The notes under the pieces were generated by a model, which was not told the origin of the DNA, ran no database searches, and saw only the letters and a program-made list of their open reading frames with translations. Made by a program: the position numbers and the translations under genes. Shown here piece by piece: positions 1 to 6,540 of a DNA stretch of 40,322 nt. The DNA comes from a virus, in the IMG/VR virus record IMGVR_UViG_3300009079_000044, positions 1 through 40,322 of that record. One strand, 5' to 3'. The first letter of the stretch is position 1. Every line of letters starts with the position of its first letter.

Positions 1-198
1 ACATTCTTGTTCTGGGTCTTCTACGGTTCTGGGCAAAGCATAATCCGCATAGTTACTACCCATCAGGTCTGCCCAGATACGAAATGCTCCACGAATGCTC
101 TGCCATCCAGTCATCCAGCAGTGACCAATCCAATACTCCCACCAATTCAAGGTAGTTTTCTTTTTATCTGTTGCTAATACTGGTTTAGAGAATGTCAT
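1..198 (-). CDS. Hypothetical protein, C-terminal end outside window
   Basis: The frame opens with ATG and runs off the left edge without a stop, so only the first 66 residues are visible. They are rich in aromatic residues (NWWEYWIGHCW, then FRIWADLMG) with a basic KKK patch near the N-terminus. I do not recognise a domain. It is the last visible member of the small-gene run read leftward from 1922, and the preceding gene ends 1 nt before its start. It is very probably a real phage gene because codon structure is open and gene packing is continuous. Confidence 0.7.
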   Translation of the reverse strand, partial: MTFSKPVLATDKKKTTLNWWEYWIGHCWMTGWQSIRGAFRIWADLMGSNYADYALPRTVEDPEQEC

Positions 199-199
199 A

Positions 200-352
200 T
201 CAAAATACCGGTAATACTTCTATTTGTTTACATCCCTGAGATTCTACCATATTCTTCCAGAAAAAGGCACTCTCAACATCAAGGAAGACCGCAGATTGTT
301 TACTGAACTGACCCTTTTTCTTGGGTTTGAGGTAGACAACGCTGTATTTCAT
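200..352 (-). CDS. Small hypothetical protein (50 aa)
   Basis: The chosen start is the ATG giving MKYSVVYLKPKKKGQ. A longer version from an upstream TTG would add a hydrophobic stretch that is antisense-like to nothing and overlaps the neighbour more. The C-terminal half (AVFLDVESAFFWKNMV) looks like an ordinary soluble alpha/beta protein. It overlaps the 3' end of the preceding gene by about 50 nt in another frame. No function is assigned. No strong Shine-Dalgarno is visible, so translational coupling is likely. Confidence 0.6.
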   Translation of the reverse strand: MKYSVVYLKPKKKGQFSKQSAVFLDVESAFFWKNMVESQGCKQIEVLPVF

Positions 353-533
353 AATTAGGAAAATGGTGAGTACGAAGAGCATTATACACAATAAATGAGT
401 TTGTAATAAAAATGGAAAGAAACGCAATCAGACGAACCACCGCAATTTGGTCCGATTCTTTATCCGTATCACCACTCTTTTCCCCAAGAGACTTCGCAAT
501 AATTTTCCATAAATTACTTTGCTTCTGTTTCAT
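300..533 (-). CDS. Small putative membrane protein (77 aa)
   Basis: The start is the second in-frame ATG (MKQKQSNLW) because GGAG lies 7 nt upstream of it. A polar, charged N-terminus (about residues 1-30, GEKSGDTDKESDQ) is followed by one hydrophobic segment (about 31-50, VVRLIAFLSIFITNSFIVY) that could span a membrane. The tail is short and polar. Its start overlaps the end of the preceding gene by 20 nt and its end overlaps the next gene's start. Function unknown; an inner-membrane location is inferred only from hydrophobicity. Confidence 0.6.
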   Translation of the reverse strand: MKQKQSNLWKIIAKSLGEKSGDTDKESDQIAVVRLIAFLSIFITNSFIVYNALRTHHFPNYEIQRCLPQTQEKGSVQ

Positions 534-708
534 AATCTCCAATAATTTCTATATTTTTCCATTCATTTGGATAAACTAACATACAAACACTTCTGAACTT
601 ATCATCATAGGTTTCTATACAAACCGTGACATATTCATCGGATACAAATTCAATAAACCCATTACAGTTTTTGTATTCAACCTGAATTCCTTTGGTAAAT
701 GTCATCAT
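514..708 (-). CDS. Small hypothetical protein (64 aa)
   Basis: Two consecutive ATG codons can start this frame. The first forms an ATGA overlap with the stop of the preceding gene, so coupled initiation is likely, and a GGAG lies about 11 nt upstream. The protein is short and beta-rich (FTKGIQVEYKNCNGFIEF) and ends acidic (EWKNIEIIGDYETEAK). No family recognised. Confidence 0.65.
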   Translation of the reverse strand: MMTFTKGIQVEYKNCNGFIEFVSDEYVTVCIETYDDKFRSVCMLVYPNEWKNIEIIGDYETEAK

Positions 709-989
709 ACAAAACACATCTCCAAAGAAGTTTTCTTGAGTGGCATAGCAGTATAAGAAGTAGTATTCTCTATATTTACCTCTTTGCCAGGAGTCTTAGA
801 ATTTACCGGAGCATAATAGACTCTTTTCTTTGGAGAATAGAATCCCCATACAGTTTTAGTAGGAGCACCCAGATTATAATCAAACTTACGAGTACAGCAC
901 AACCAAATACGAACTATTTTTGTATTGAATTGTTCGTACTCATAAGAATATTCTTTTGTGGGTGCCTTATGAGGAAACTCGGGAATCAT
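705..989 (-). CDS. Hypothetical protein (94 aa)
   Basis: The ATG overlaps the preceding stop by one base (TAATG), a typical coupled junction in this run. The sequence has many Tyr, Pro and Lys residues (EYSYEYEQF, VWGFYSPKKRVYYAP) and two adjacent Cys (WLCCTRK). No signal peptide or membrane segment is seen. The C-terminus carries the Shine-Dalgarno of the next gene. Function unknown. Confidence 0.65.
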   Translation of the reverse strand: MIPEFPHKAPTKEYSYEYEQFNTKIVRIWLCCTRKFDYNLGAPTKTVWGFYSPKKRVYYAPVNSKTPGKEVNIENTTSYTAMPLKKTSLEMCFV

Positions 990-1219
990 TAGGTTGTAAA
1001 TGAATCAATAATACCGGACTCGTACTCGTCCGAGAGTTTGAATTTCTGAGCACTGACTACATTTGGCATAATCAGATTCACATACCTTTCGTCATAGGAT
1101 TCTTCTTGTGACAAAATACTAAATGCTTCGGTGTCATTTTCGGCAATTAGATTGATTAGTCCACCATATTCCGAACTTGGAAAAGGAACCCAAAAATCAA
1201 TCAGATACAAATACTTCAT
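989..1219 (-). CDS. Hypothetical protein (76 aa)
   Basis: A compact acidic protein beginning MKYLYLIDFWVPFPSSEYGG. It has no recognisable catalytic motif. AAGGAG lies upstream, though about 16 nt from the ATG, and that AAGGAG is itself the end of the preceding 56-aa gene. A sigma70-like promoter (TTGACT, 17 nt, TAAAAT) sits just upstream, inside the preceding gene, so this appears to be the first gene of a transcript running to the left edge. Confidence 0.7.
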   Translation of the reverse strand: MKYLYLIDFWVPFPSSEYGGLINLIAENDTEAFSILSQEESYDERYVNLIMPNVVSAQKFKLSDEYESGIIDSFTT

Positions 1220-1232
1220 TTCTTTTGTTTGA

Positions 1233-1403
1233 TTACTCCTTTATTTTAGCAGAATGTTGTAGACAAGTCAACTGGCGGCTAAGTTCAATTCTTACCGGAA
1301 TCAGATTGTGGGAAAAAAACATCTCCCATTGATTACCCTTCACCAAATTGATAATATTATCCAACTGACGTAGTGCCAGCAGAATCTTCATTTCATTAGT
1401 CAT
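1233..1403 (-). CDS. Small hypothetical protein (56 aa)
   Basis: The frame starts MTNEMKILLALRQLDNII and ends SAKIKE, with the last codons AAG GAG TAA supplying the ribosome binding site of the next gene. Its ATG overlaps the preceding TGA (ATGA). The predicted protein is mainly helical. The 3' third of the gene doubles as a sigma70-like promoter, so this stretch is under dual coding/regulatory constraint. No homology recognised. Confidence 0.6.
   Translation of the reverse strand: MTNEMKILLALRQLDNIINLVKGNQWEMFFSHNLIPVRIELSRQLTCLQHSAKIKE
1243..1271 (-). promoter_or_regulatory. sigma70-like early promoter
   Basis: TTGACT at 1266-1271, a 17-nt spacer, and TAAAAT at 1243-1248 on the minus strand. 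It lies inside the end of the 56-aa gene and points to the gene that starts at 1219. Confidence 0.65.
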
Positions 1404-1543
1404 AGAAACTCCGCAACAAAGTAATCAACCGTCAGTTCCAGTTTTGCGGCAGTGCTCTCAATATATTCATCAATCAGTTCGGGAGAATCTTGCTGAATAA
1501 TGGCATAATAACTATACCAGAGAGGAGAAAGAACTTCACTCAT
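1400..1543 (-). CDS. Small hypothetical protein (47 aa)
   Basis: Reads MSEVLSPLWYSYYAII followed by an acidic helical part (SPELIDEYIESTAAKLEL). Both ends overlap their neighbours by ATGA, which is the main support for it being translated. No domain recognised. Confidence 0.6.
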   Translation of the reverse strand: MSEVLSPLWYSYYAIIQQDSPELIDEYIESTAAKLELTVDYFVAEFL

Positions 1544-1689
1544 TTGGAGTAACGACAATCAGGATGGGGTTGTGGAAGTGAGGCACATACAGTATCATAT
1601 GCCTTGAAGAGTTCTATATCGCGTTTGGCAATTGCGGCATTATACATTAGAATGCCAATAAACGCAAGAAAAATGTAAGTAACTTTCAT
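1540..1689 (-). CDS. Small secreted or membrane-anchored protein (49 aa)
   Basis: The N-terminus MKVTYIFLAFIGILMYNAA is a single hydrophobic segment ending near AIA, consistent with either a signal peptide or a membrane anchor. The remaining 25-30 residues are polar and carry two Cys (VCASLPQPHPDC) that could form a disulfide outside the cytoplasm. ATGA overlap with the next gene and a one-base TGATG overlap with the previous gene support translation. Function unknown. Confidence 0.6.
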   Translation of the reverse strand: MKVTYIFLAFIGILMYNAAIAKRDIELFKAYDTVCASLPQPHPDCRYSK

Positions 1690-1922
1690 CAGCAGGCACC
1701 CATCATAGGATTGACATTGGCAGGTTGAGTATTGAATCCGGTCACTTTATAACCAAGACCAATACGCTCATCACACTCGTGCTCAAAGTCACTTTTGGTG
1801 ATACATTTGGTGCTCATTACGTCAGTACCCTGAAACTTGAGAACCTTGTAGATAAACTGTGTATCACCGGCAACGGGGAAATAGTCAACAACCATTGTGC
1901 CGGTGGTGGAAGTGAGTTGCAT
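1689..1922 (-). CDS. Hypothetical protein (77 aa)
   Basis: The ATG is preceded by GGAG at an 8-nt spacing and by a cassette promoter, so it is the first gene of the 1922-1233 group. The protein is beta-rich (MQLTSTTGTMVVDYFPVAGD) and has Cys residues in CITKSDFEHEC and at the very C-terminus. No family recognised. Confidence 0.65.
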   Translation of the reverse strand: MQLTSTTGTMVVDYFPVAGDTQFIYKVLKFQGTDVMSTKCITKSDFEHECDERIGLGYKVTGFNTQPANVNPMMGAC

Positions 1923-1947
1923 CTGGTGCTCCGTTGATTACCTTGTT

Positions 1948-1990
1948 ATTATAGGGCATTACCAGCACCACAGCAGTGCCGCTGGGCCAG
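1948..1990 (-). promoter_or_regulatory. Promoter/stem-loop cassette C1
   Basis: Minus strand: CTGGCCCA box ending at 1990, a GC-rich interval able to form small hairpins, then TGCCC-TATAAT (-10 at 1948-1953). The box start lies 37 nt before the -10. There is no TTGACA at the usual distance. It drives the 1922-1233 gene group. Confidence 0.6.
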
Positions 1991-2160
1991 TTTGGAAATT
2001 GGTTTTGACTGTCTGGGATACCATAGGAAGCGGTCGGTGCTTGGAGAGGCACCCAGAACCCTTACAAACACTAGGGTCAAAACCTGATTTTTTGCGATTT
2101 TCACTCCTTAGGTACTATGCTTGGTCTGTGCGGGCAGAATCCGCTGTTTTTTAAAGTTCC
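1954..2160. other. Intergenic stretch without a clear gene
   Basis: Apart from cassette C1, this stretch shows only very short frames on the minus strand. One is an 18-codon frame overlapping the end of the 69-aa gene, another a 21-codon frame MVSQTVKTNFQTGPAA at 1959-2024. An AAGGAG with no suitable ATG after it lies near 2108-2113. The stretch may be a decayed gene. I see no convincing RNA gene. Confidence 0.4.
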
Positions 2161-2370
2161 TCATCCTTTTTTGAGGCAGATACGGTCCATTATACACATA
2201 GCAAGGTCAAATTGCAAGTCCTCATCAATTTCTCCAAGTTTGTCTTTCAGAGCATCAGGAACAACCTCCTGCATAAATTCACACCAACGCTCATCCAGAT
2301 AGATGTAATCAATCACTTCAGGAACCAGAGCATCTGCCAGATTGCTAATTGTTTGATTAGAGAGTGCCAT
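2161..2370 (-). CDS. Hypothetical acidic protein (69 aa)
   Basis: The whole 69 residues look helical and acidic (MALSNQTISNLADALVPEV, GEIDEDLQFDLAMCIMDR). It has the appearance of the small conserved proteins of unknown function in cyanomyovirus genomes. It is separated by 2 nt from the preceding gene, in the same orientation, downstream of cassette C2. Function not assigned. Confidence 0.7.
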   Translation of the reverse strand: MALSNQTISNLADALVPEVIDYIYLDERWCEFMQEVVPDALKDKLGEIDEDLQFDLAMCIMDRICLKKG

Positions 2371-2372
2371 AA

Positions 2373-2603
2373 TTACTTGAGATTGTACTTGGAAATGAGA
2401 AGGTCTCTTACAAGTTCGCGGTCAATACTATCACCACAGAACTTTTCACCTTTGATTCTGGCAATCTTGATGATGTCATTAGTTGCCTTACGAATCACAG
2501 TACGATTGGCACCCATAGGATAGATACCATCAGAACCATAGAACGACATCACATAATCAACAAAATCGTTGATGAGTTCTTTTGAAAGTGTGGTTGCAGT
2601 CAT
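2373..2603 (-). CDS. Conserved-type cyanophage hypothetical protein (76 aa)
   Basis: The start chosen gives MTATTLSKELINDFVDYVM, just after the previous stop. An alternative ATG 36 nt upstream (position 2639) would overlap the previous gene. The sequence pattern (VDYVMSFYGSDGIYPMGA, then DSIDRELVRDLLISKYNL) matches my memory of a small protein common in marine cyanophages and their hosts, whose function is not known to me. No transmembrane part. Confidence 0.7.
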   Translation of the reverse strand: MTATTLSKELINDFVDYVMSFYGSDGIYPMGANRTVIRKATNDIIKIARIKGEKFCGDSIDRELVRDLLISKYNLK

Positions 2604-2604
2604 T

Positions 2605-2811
2605 TCAGTTAGCAATTTGGTTGAGAATGTTGCGAGCATACTTCATAAAGTCATATGCAGTCACATTGCCATTGTAATTCTCAATACAATAACCATCAAG
2701 CATATCAGATTGATTATAAGTATTCACAATCAGCAGGCAGGCATCATAGAGTGCCGCTTTATGTTCTGCTTCGGCATTAAACTGAATTGCGCTGTAGGTC
2801 GGGAGGGTCAC
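2605..2811 (-). CDS. Hypothetical protein with GTG start (68 aa)
   Basis: Begins at GTG (VTLPTYSAIQFNAEAEH) because AAGGA lies 8 nt upstream and no ATG is better placed. The product is a soluble, mostly helical protein. It is the first gene after cassette C2 and its stop is one base from the next ATG. Function unknown. Confidence 0.7.
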   Translation of the reverse strand: MTLPTYSAIQFNAEAEHKAALYDACLLIVNTYNQSDMLDGYCIENYNGNVTAYDFMKYARNILNQIAN

Positions 2812-2836
2812 TGGTGGTTTCCTTGATTACCTTGTT

Positions 2837-2879
2837 ATTATAGGGCAGAACACAGGCGGTTCGGGAAGTACTGTGCCAC
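2837..2879 (-). promoter_or_regulatory. Promoter/stem-loop cassette C2, inside the end of the metallopeptidase-like gene
   Basis: GTGGCACAG box at 2871-2879 and TGCCC-TATAAT (-10 at 2837-2842), with 37 nt from box to -10. The TAA stop of the upstream gene lies within TATAATAA, so the gene's last codons (GCC CTA TAA) are the cassette. It drives 2811-2161. Confidence 0.6.
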
Positions 2880-3317
2880 TTTGGGGGCTGGCACACCCTG
2901 TTTATCAATTAAGTACTCAACATATAGAGTTTCTTCTTGCTCCCGTGCCTCAATTTCATGCCCTTGATGCCAATATTCGTAATCTTCCATACAATCTTTA
3001 CCATAATACATTTTTCCGCGTTTCTGACGGAGAGAACCCACTACCCACTGCCGCAGATGGGTCATTTCGTGTAAAAGAGTTTTTATATACAACTCTTCAC
3101 ACATATGGGTATTCAGTTCAATAATGAAGTCTCTGGGGCGATAGGTTCCTTCCAGTACATCACACCAACCATAAACACCTTCACGCCTCAATCCACGATG
3201 TACAATCTGAACATAGATTTTATGTCGTGGAAGGAACTTATTCAGAAACCAAGAGGCAACATCCTCACAGGTCCGCTTGCGATAACCGTATCCACTAATT
3301 TCAATGAGAGAGTGCAT
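2838..3317 (-). CDS. Putative zinc metallopeptidase-like protein (SprT-like HExxH)
   Basis: The sequence has LLHEMTHLRQWVVG in the middle, an HExxH zinc-binding helix, followed about 30-40 residues later by an acidic EIEAREQEETLYVEY segment that could supply the third ligand. This is the arrangement of SprT-like and related phage metallopeptidases, so peptidase activity is inferred from the motif. The ATG at 3317 is used; an upstream TTG (3335) would add six residues. The preceding 44-aa frame overlaps the N-terminal coding part. The last residues RLCSAL are encoded by cassette C2. Substrate unknown. Confidence 0.7.
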   Translation of the reverse strand: MHSLIEISGYGYRKRTCEDVASWFLNKFLPRHKIYVQIVHRGLRREGVYGWCDVLEGTYRPRDFIIELNTHMCEELYIKTLLHEMTHLRQWVVGSLRQKRGKMYYGKDCMEDYEYWHQGHEIEAREQEETLYVEYLIDKQGVPAPKVAQYFPNRLCSAL

Positions 3318-3376
3318 GACCAATGTAAGAACCAAATGAATGATGAGATGAAAATCAGTTTGTCTTTAGTAGTCAT
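3242..3376 (-). CDS. Possible small membrane peptide (44 aa), overlapping
   Basis: ATG lies 2 nt after the preceding stop and encodes MTTKDKLIFISSFIWFLHW, a short hydrophobic segment, then TLSLKLVDTVIA. It overlaps the metallopeptidase-like gene by up to 76 nt in another frame, so one of the two may be over-extended. The position and hydrophobic N-terminus favour a real membrane peptide, but support is modest. Confidence 0.4.
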   Translation of the reverse strand: MTTKDKLIFISSFIWFLHWSCTLSLKLVDTVIASGPVRMLPLGF

Positions 3377-3378
3377 AA

Positions 3379-3804
3379 TCAGCAACCAAACATTAGTGCT
3401 CCAATACCCGCACCAAAAATACCCCACGAATTACTTCTCTTATTTCCATAAGAATAGTTGTAACTACCAGAGTTGCGGTTGCGAGTATAGTTAGAATTGT
3501 AGTTGTATCCTGTTTGACCTGAGAGGGCAGTCGCTAGTCCATAACCAACGGCAGCACCAGCAGCAGGATTACAAACTCTCTGACGTTGATAAGTGGGATT
3601 CCAGTTACCACCACTCACCTGATTACAAGGAACATTATAGGATTGAGTCTGAACTCCACCCGGATAGTAGTTTCCGTACTGGTCATAACCACCAGGAACA
3701 TAAACTTCCTGATATTGAGTACAGACACCAAATTGATTCACCTGTTGTGCCATTACTGGTGCGGGCAGAAATACTAGCGGAAGAAGGAGAAGAAGTTTTT
3801 TCAT
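3379..3804 (-). CDS. Secreted glycine-zipper protein (141 aa)
   Basis: A textbook signal peptide (MKKLLLLLPLVFLPAPVMAQQ, cleavage probably after AMA/AQ near residue 19) is followed by a Tyr/Gly/Asn/Gln-rich exported part (GGYDQYGNYYPGG, NYNSNYTRNRNSGSYNYSY). Two glycine-rich hydrophobic stretches follow, near GAAVGYGLATAL and at the C-terminus (GIFGAGIGALMFG), of the glycine-zipper kind. That suggests membrane or envelope association in the host. The start overlaps the preceding 50-aa gene (ATGA). Its role is unknown; modification of the host envelope or superinfection exclusion is only a guess. Confidence 0.65.
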   Translation of the reverse strand: MKKLLLLLPLVFLPAPVMAQQVNQFGVCTQYQEVYVPGGYDQYGNYYPGGVQTQSYNVPCNQVSGGNWNPTYQRQRVCNPAAGAAVGYGLATALSGQTGYNYNSNYTRNRNSGSYNYSYGNKRSNSWGIFGAGIGALMFGC

Positions 3805-3953
3805 TGTGAAGGAGGAGGAAGTTTTGGAGCGGACATTTGTAATGTTTGTTTCTGTAAACCGAGCATGGCACCATCAAGTGCCTGTGCGATTGGACCAAAT
3901 CCAACCGTTGCAGCAATAATACCAAAGATAGTTCCAGCAACAAAATTAATCAT
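3801..3953 (-). CDS. Small membrane protein (50 aa)
   Basis: Encodes MINFVAGTIFGIIAATVGFG, one glycine-rich transmembrane segment, then a short tail ending APKLPPPSQ. ATGA overlaps at both ends: with the HNH gene's stop upstream and with the secreted-protein start downstream. It probably acts with the neighbouring secreted protein in the envelope. The HNH gene seems to have inserted directly in front of it. Confidence 0.6.
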   Translation of the reverse strand: MINFVAGTIFGIIAATVGFGPIAQALDGAMLGLQKQTLQMSAPKLPPPSQ

Positions 3954-4450
3954 TTTAGTAATTTGTAACCTTTACAAGTTGTTCCAGGATTTCGCAGAGA
4001 CCTTAACATATTTCCAGAGGATTTAAGTTCCAAAACTTCACGGCACCATTTTGTAAGATTAGAGACAACAATAACTTCACCAATTGGAGTTTCAATCAAA
4101 CGGATTTTTGCTTGTGAATATGCTACGTTGTCAGCATTACTCATCCATTCAAGATTTGATACGTGATTGTTTGTTTTGTTTTCATCAATATGATTTACAG
4201 TATCATAATTATTTGGATTTGGAATATATGCTAATGCTACTGCCCTATGAATAATCATAGTTCTAGCATTAGAAGTATTTTGTTCCAAAATAACATTCAT
4301 ATATCCTTTGTGGTTAATTTGTGGTTTTAGTTCTCTTTTGTAAGAATAATCAAGGACTTTTCCTTTTCCCATTCCTCCCGTTTTTTTATGAGAATAGATT
4401 ACACCGTCTTCGGTGACACTATATGCCTCATATCCTGGTATAAGTTTCAT
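3950..4450 (-). CDS. HNH homing endonuclease with NUMOD4-like N-terminus
   Basis: Residues 1-55 (LIPGYEAYSVTEDGVIYS) resemble the NUMOD4 DNA-binding module. Residues about 65-110 hold the HNH_3-type core: IHRAVALAY, then NHIDENKTNNHVSNLEW, giving the H, N and H positions of the metal site. The C-terminal 50 residues likely contact DNA. At 166 aa it is a normal length for a free-standing phage HNH enzyme. It sits between two unrelated small genes and has its own late promoter core TATAAATA 25 nt upstream. A homing endonuclease is the best reading; the target site is unknown. Confidence 0.9.
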   Translation of the reverse strand: MKLIPGYEAYSVTEDGVIYSHKKTGGMGKGKVLDYSYKRELKPQINHKGYMNVILEQNTSNARTMIIHRAVALAYIPNPNNYDTVNHIDENKTNNHVSNLEWMSNADNVAYSQAKIRLIETPIGEVIVVSNLTKWCREVLELKSSGNMLRSLRNPGTTCKGYKLLK

Positions 4451-4474
4451 AGTTGATTGGTTTATAACTACTTA

Positions 4475-4482
4475 TATTTATA
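4475..4482 (-). promoter_or_regulatory. T4-like late promoter core TATAAATA
   Basis: Exact TATAAATA on the minus strand, 25 nt before the HNH endonuclease ATG and downstream of the stop of the 147-aa gene. Confidence 0.7.
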
Positions 4483-4502
4483 CCAGAATGATTGGGTCTT
4501 GA

Positions 4503-4946
4503 TTACTTATACAAATATGACCCGCTCCAATCCGCATTCTCAAGCAACCATTCACGCTGCTCAATCAATCGCAAATCATAACGAACACCTTTGGCAGGAG
4601 ATTTCCAACTGGCACTTTTATAAATTTGTCCAGTTTTCTTATCTACAAAAGCATGAACAGAGCGAGAACCAGCAGCATTCATAATGATTTTGTGATACTT
4701 ACGACCACTCTCAATAATGAACTCATAATCACATTCACCATTCTTTAGTTTTTCAACACATTCCTGATGATAAGGAACATAAGACTCATCCTTATTCTTA
4801 ATGGCATATTCATGAGACTTGATGTTGTAATCAATGAAGTTTTGACGCAGTGCCTCACAAAGTTCCCAAGTGTGCTTCAGAACGGCAAGTTCAATGTTCT
4901 TCCGTGCCTCTGTGGCGGCAGCGTAGTCAGCGAAGGTGGTCGTCAT
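4503..4946 (-). CDS. Conserved-type phage hypothetical protein (147 aa)
   Basis: The N-terminal two thirds look helical (MTTTFADYAAATEARKNIE). The C-terminal part GSRSVHAFVDKKTGQIYKSA followed by WKSPAKGVRYDLR is a pattern I recall from several cyanophage hypothetical proteins. No catalytic motif can be named. It is the only gene between cassette C3 and the HNH gene. Start at ATG 4946, 23 nt from the -10 of C3. Confidence 0.7.
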   Translation of the reverse strand: MTTTFADYAAATEARKNIELAVLKHTWELCEALRQNFIDYNIKSHEYAIKNKDESYVPYHQECVEKLKNGECDYEFIIESGRKYHKIIMNAAGSRSVHAFVDKKTGQIYKSASWKSPAKGVRYDLRLIEQREWLLENADWSGSYLYK

Positions 4947-4968
4947 CGGTTTGCTTGCTTATGAGGTT

Positions 4969-5011
4969 ATTATAGGGCATCCAGCAGGGGATTCTGAGGG
5001 TCTTGTGCCAG
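4969..5011 (-). promoter_or_regulatory. Promoter/stem-loop cassette C3, inside the end of the DNA methylase gene
   Basis: CTGGCACAAG box ending at 5011 and TGCCC-TATAAT with -10 at 4969-4974, 37 nt from box to -10. The methylase gene's last residues LAQDPQNPLLDAL and its TAA stop are this cassette. It differs from cassette C4 at about three of 43 positions. Confidence 0.65.
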
Positions 5012-5857
5012 TTCCCAGTCTGCACACCGCTTGGTTGCGATTTCTGTATAGTGTTCACTAAGATCTATACCCACAAAGTTTCTATTTTCCCGAATGGCGG
5101 CAACTCCTGTGCTGCCACTACCAACGAACGGGTCAAGTACCGTAGAATTGATAGGAGAATAGATCTTGATAAGATACGCCATCAAATCTACTGGTTTGAC
5201 TGTAGGATGGTCATTGTCGGATCCTTTTTCTTTTCTTGTGGCACGAGGAGCATAAAAATATTTTTGATGTTCTGGTAATACGTCACCAATGATATTAGAA
5301 GGATATCTACCAGCAGGGTTAGCATCTACAGTTCCAAACTCTTCTTGTGTTCCTGTAGTTTTTCCATCACGTCCAAATGTACGACGTTTAGCACCATCTT
5401 TTACCCAACCTGTTGGTGGTTTCTTATCCCATGGCACTCTAGTATTTTCAGTATCAATTAAACCACATCCCCACTTCTCAAAATTATTTTGAAGTGTTCC
5501 TTGATATGGTTTTTGTGCTACTACTATTGGTTCATGTGCTGGTTTTAATCTATTATGTTTGGGCATTTTAGTAGTGGTCATCCACATAATTTGATCTTTA
5601 ATTTTAAATCCAGCATCCTCTACATTACATGCCAGACGATGATAAAGTTCTGGAGAACAAAATGCTAAGCAAAAAGCACCTGGGCGAAGTGTGCGAAACA
5701 CTTCAACCCAGATGTCTACGGAAGGAACTGAATGATCCCAATGGTCCATATTCATTCCATAAGGGGGATCGGTGATACAACTATGAAAAGTATTATCTTC
5801 GTAATTAGATAACACTTCTTTAGAATCACCTAATAGAATTGAGAACGTTTTGTTCAC
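4970..5857 (-). CDS. DNA methyltransferase, DPPY class (beta-type N4/N6)
   Basis: Amino-methyltransferase using S-adenosylmethionine. The catalytic motif IV TDPPYGMNMDHW is at residues 29-40 and the SAM-binding motif I LDPFVGSGSTG at about 241-251. The order IV before I is typical of the beta class, with a target-recognition region between. The GTG start has GGGAG at an 8-nt spacing. Its 5' end overlaps the nuclease gene by 32 nt, so the two are translationally coupled like many restriction-modification pairs. The C-terminus is encoded by cassette C3. Base (N4-cytosine or N6-adenine) and recognition site cannot be read from sequence. Confidence 0.9.
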   Translation of the reverse strand: MNKTFSILLGDSKEVLSNYEDNTFHSCITDPPYGMNMDHWDHSVPSVDIWVEVFRTLRPGAFCLAFCSPELYHRLACNVEDAGFKIKDQIMWMTTTKMPKHNRLKPAHEPIVVAQKPYQGTLQNNFEKWGCGLIDTENTRVPWDKKPPTGWVKDGAKRRTFGRDGKTTGTQEEFGTVDANPAGRYPSNIIGDVLPEHQKYFYAPRATRKEKGSDNDHPTVKPVDLMAYLIKIYSPINSTVLDPFVGSGSTGVAAIRENRNFVGIDLSEHYTEIATKRCADWELAQDPQNPLLDAL

Positions 5858-6449
5858 AGATTAATCTCCCTTCGTGTTTAAAATAATTAGTTTTTTCAGC
5901 ACTACCATTCTGAGTGTACATATTTCTTATGTAATAGTCAAATCCACGAGATTTATCTTCCCATTTTGGCATGTTTTGATATTTATGCAGAATTTGATTT
6001 AGTTCTACAAGCAATTTTGAATACAATTCTCTCTTTTCTGATTTTAGCACATCTTTACCATAAAAAATTGTAGTCTCATTAGTTTCTTTACTTGTAAAAA
6101 TGTAAATATACTCTTCCCCTGGAAGTCCACCATTATAAACGGGATAAGTCTTGTTGGATGATTTACATTCAATAAAATAAAGTTTACCATTGTACCTTAC
6201 AATGAAATCCGGACTGGAATTTTTTCCTGTCGGTTGTGAAATATATTCTCCTTCTTTTAATTCAGGAATATCACCACCATTAAGTGCTTTTTTGAGTTGT
6301 AATTTTGTAATTTTTTTAATTTTTGATTTTAAAAATCCATTAGAAATCAAAGTATTTTCTACAGAAACTTCGTGTTCTGATACTTGATATCCACCAGACA
6401 CAAAATTAAGTTCAAGAATTTCTTTGAAAAATTGATTCAAATTTGCCAT
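5826..6449 (-). CDS. Putative type II restriction endonuclease (PD-(D/E)XK)
   Basis: Starts at ATG (MANLNQFFKEILELNF); an upstream TTG would add nine residues. The motif SPDFIVRYNGKLYFIECKSS carries D81 and E94-x-K96, the metal-binding signature of PD-(D/E)XK nucleases. The residues before it (PTGKNS) make a restriction-type fold plausible. At 207 aa it is in the size range of type II enzymes. It is directly coupled to a DPPY methylase and follows a Dam-type methylase, so a restriction-modification role is the natural reading. A homing or host-DNA-degrading nuclease is the alternative. Confidence 0.75.
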   Translation of the reverse strand: MANLNQFFKEILELNFVSGGYQVSEHEVSVENTLISNGFLKSKIKKITKLQLKKALNGGDIPELKEGEYISQPTGKNSSPDFIVRYNGKLYFIECKSSNKTYPVYNGGLPGEEYIYIFTSKETNETTIFYGKDVLKSEKRELYSKLLVELNQILHKYQNMPKWEDKSRGFDYYIRNMYTQNGSAEKTNYFKHEGRLICEQNVLNSIR

Positions 6450-6495
6450 AACAGTTTTTCTGACGATTGCCGTCAATTCGATTGTTTACTCTGTA

Positions 6496-6538
6496 ATTAT
6501 AGGGCATCCACCAGGGGATTCGGGGGGTCTTGTGCCAG
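6496..6538 (-). promoter_or_regulatory. Promoter/stem-loop cassette C4
   Basis: CTGGCACAAG box ending at 6538 and TGCCC-TATAAT (-10 at 6496-6501), 37 nt apart. No TTGACA; the -35 position reads CCCGAA. It separates the Dam-type gene from the nuclease/methylase pair and is nearly identical to C3. Confidence 0.65.
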
Positions 6539-6540
6539 TT

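Noticed and set aside
1959-2024. 21-codon frame MVSQTVKTNFQTGPAA...
   Set aside because: Too short, without a ribosome site, and covers the cassette C1 region; kept only as a remark on the intergenic stretch.
3683-3943. 86-codon minus-strand frame rich in Leu/Ser
   Set aside because: It overlaps the signal-peptide gene and the 50-aa membrane gene in a third frame; those two are supported by ATGA overlaps.
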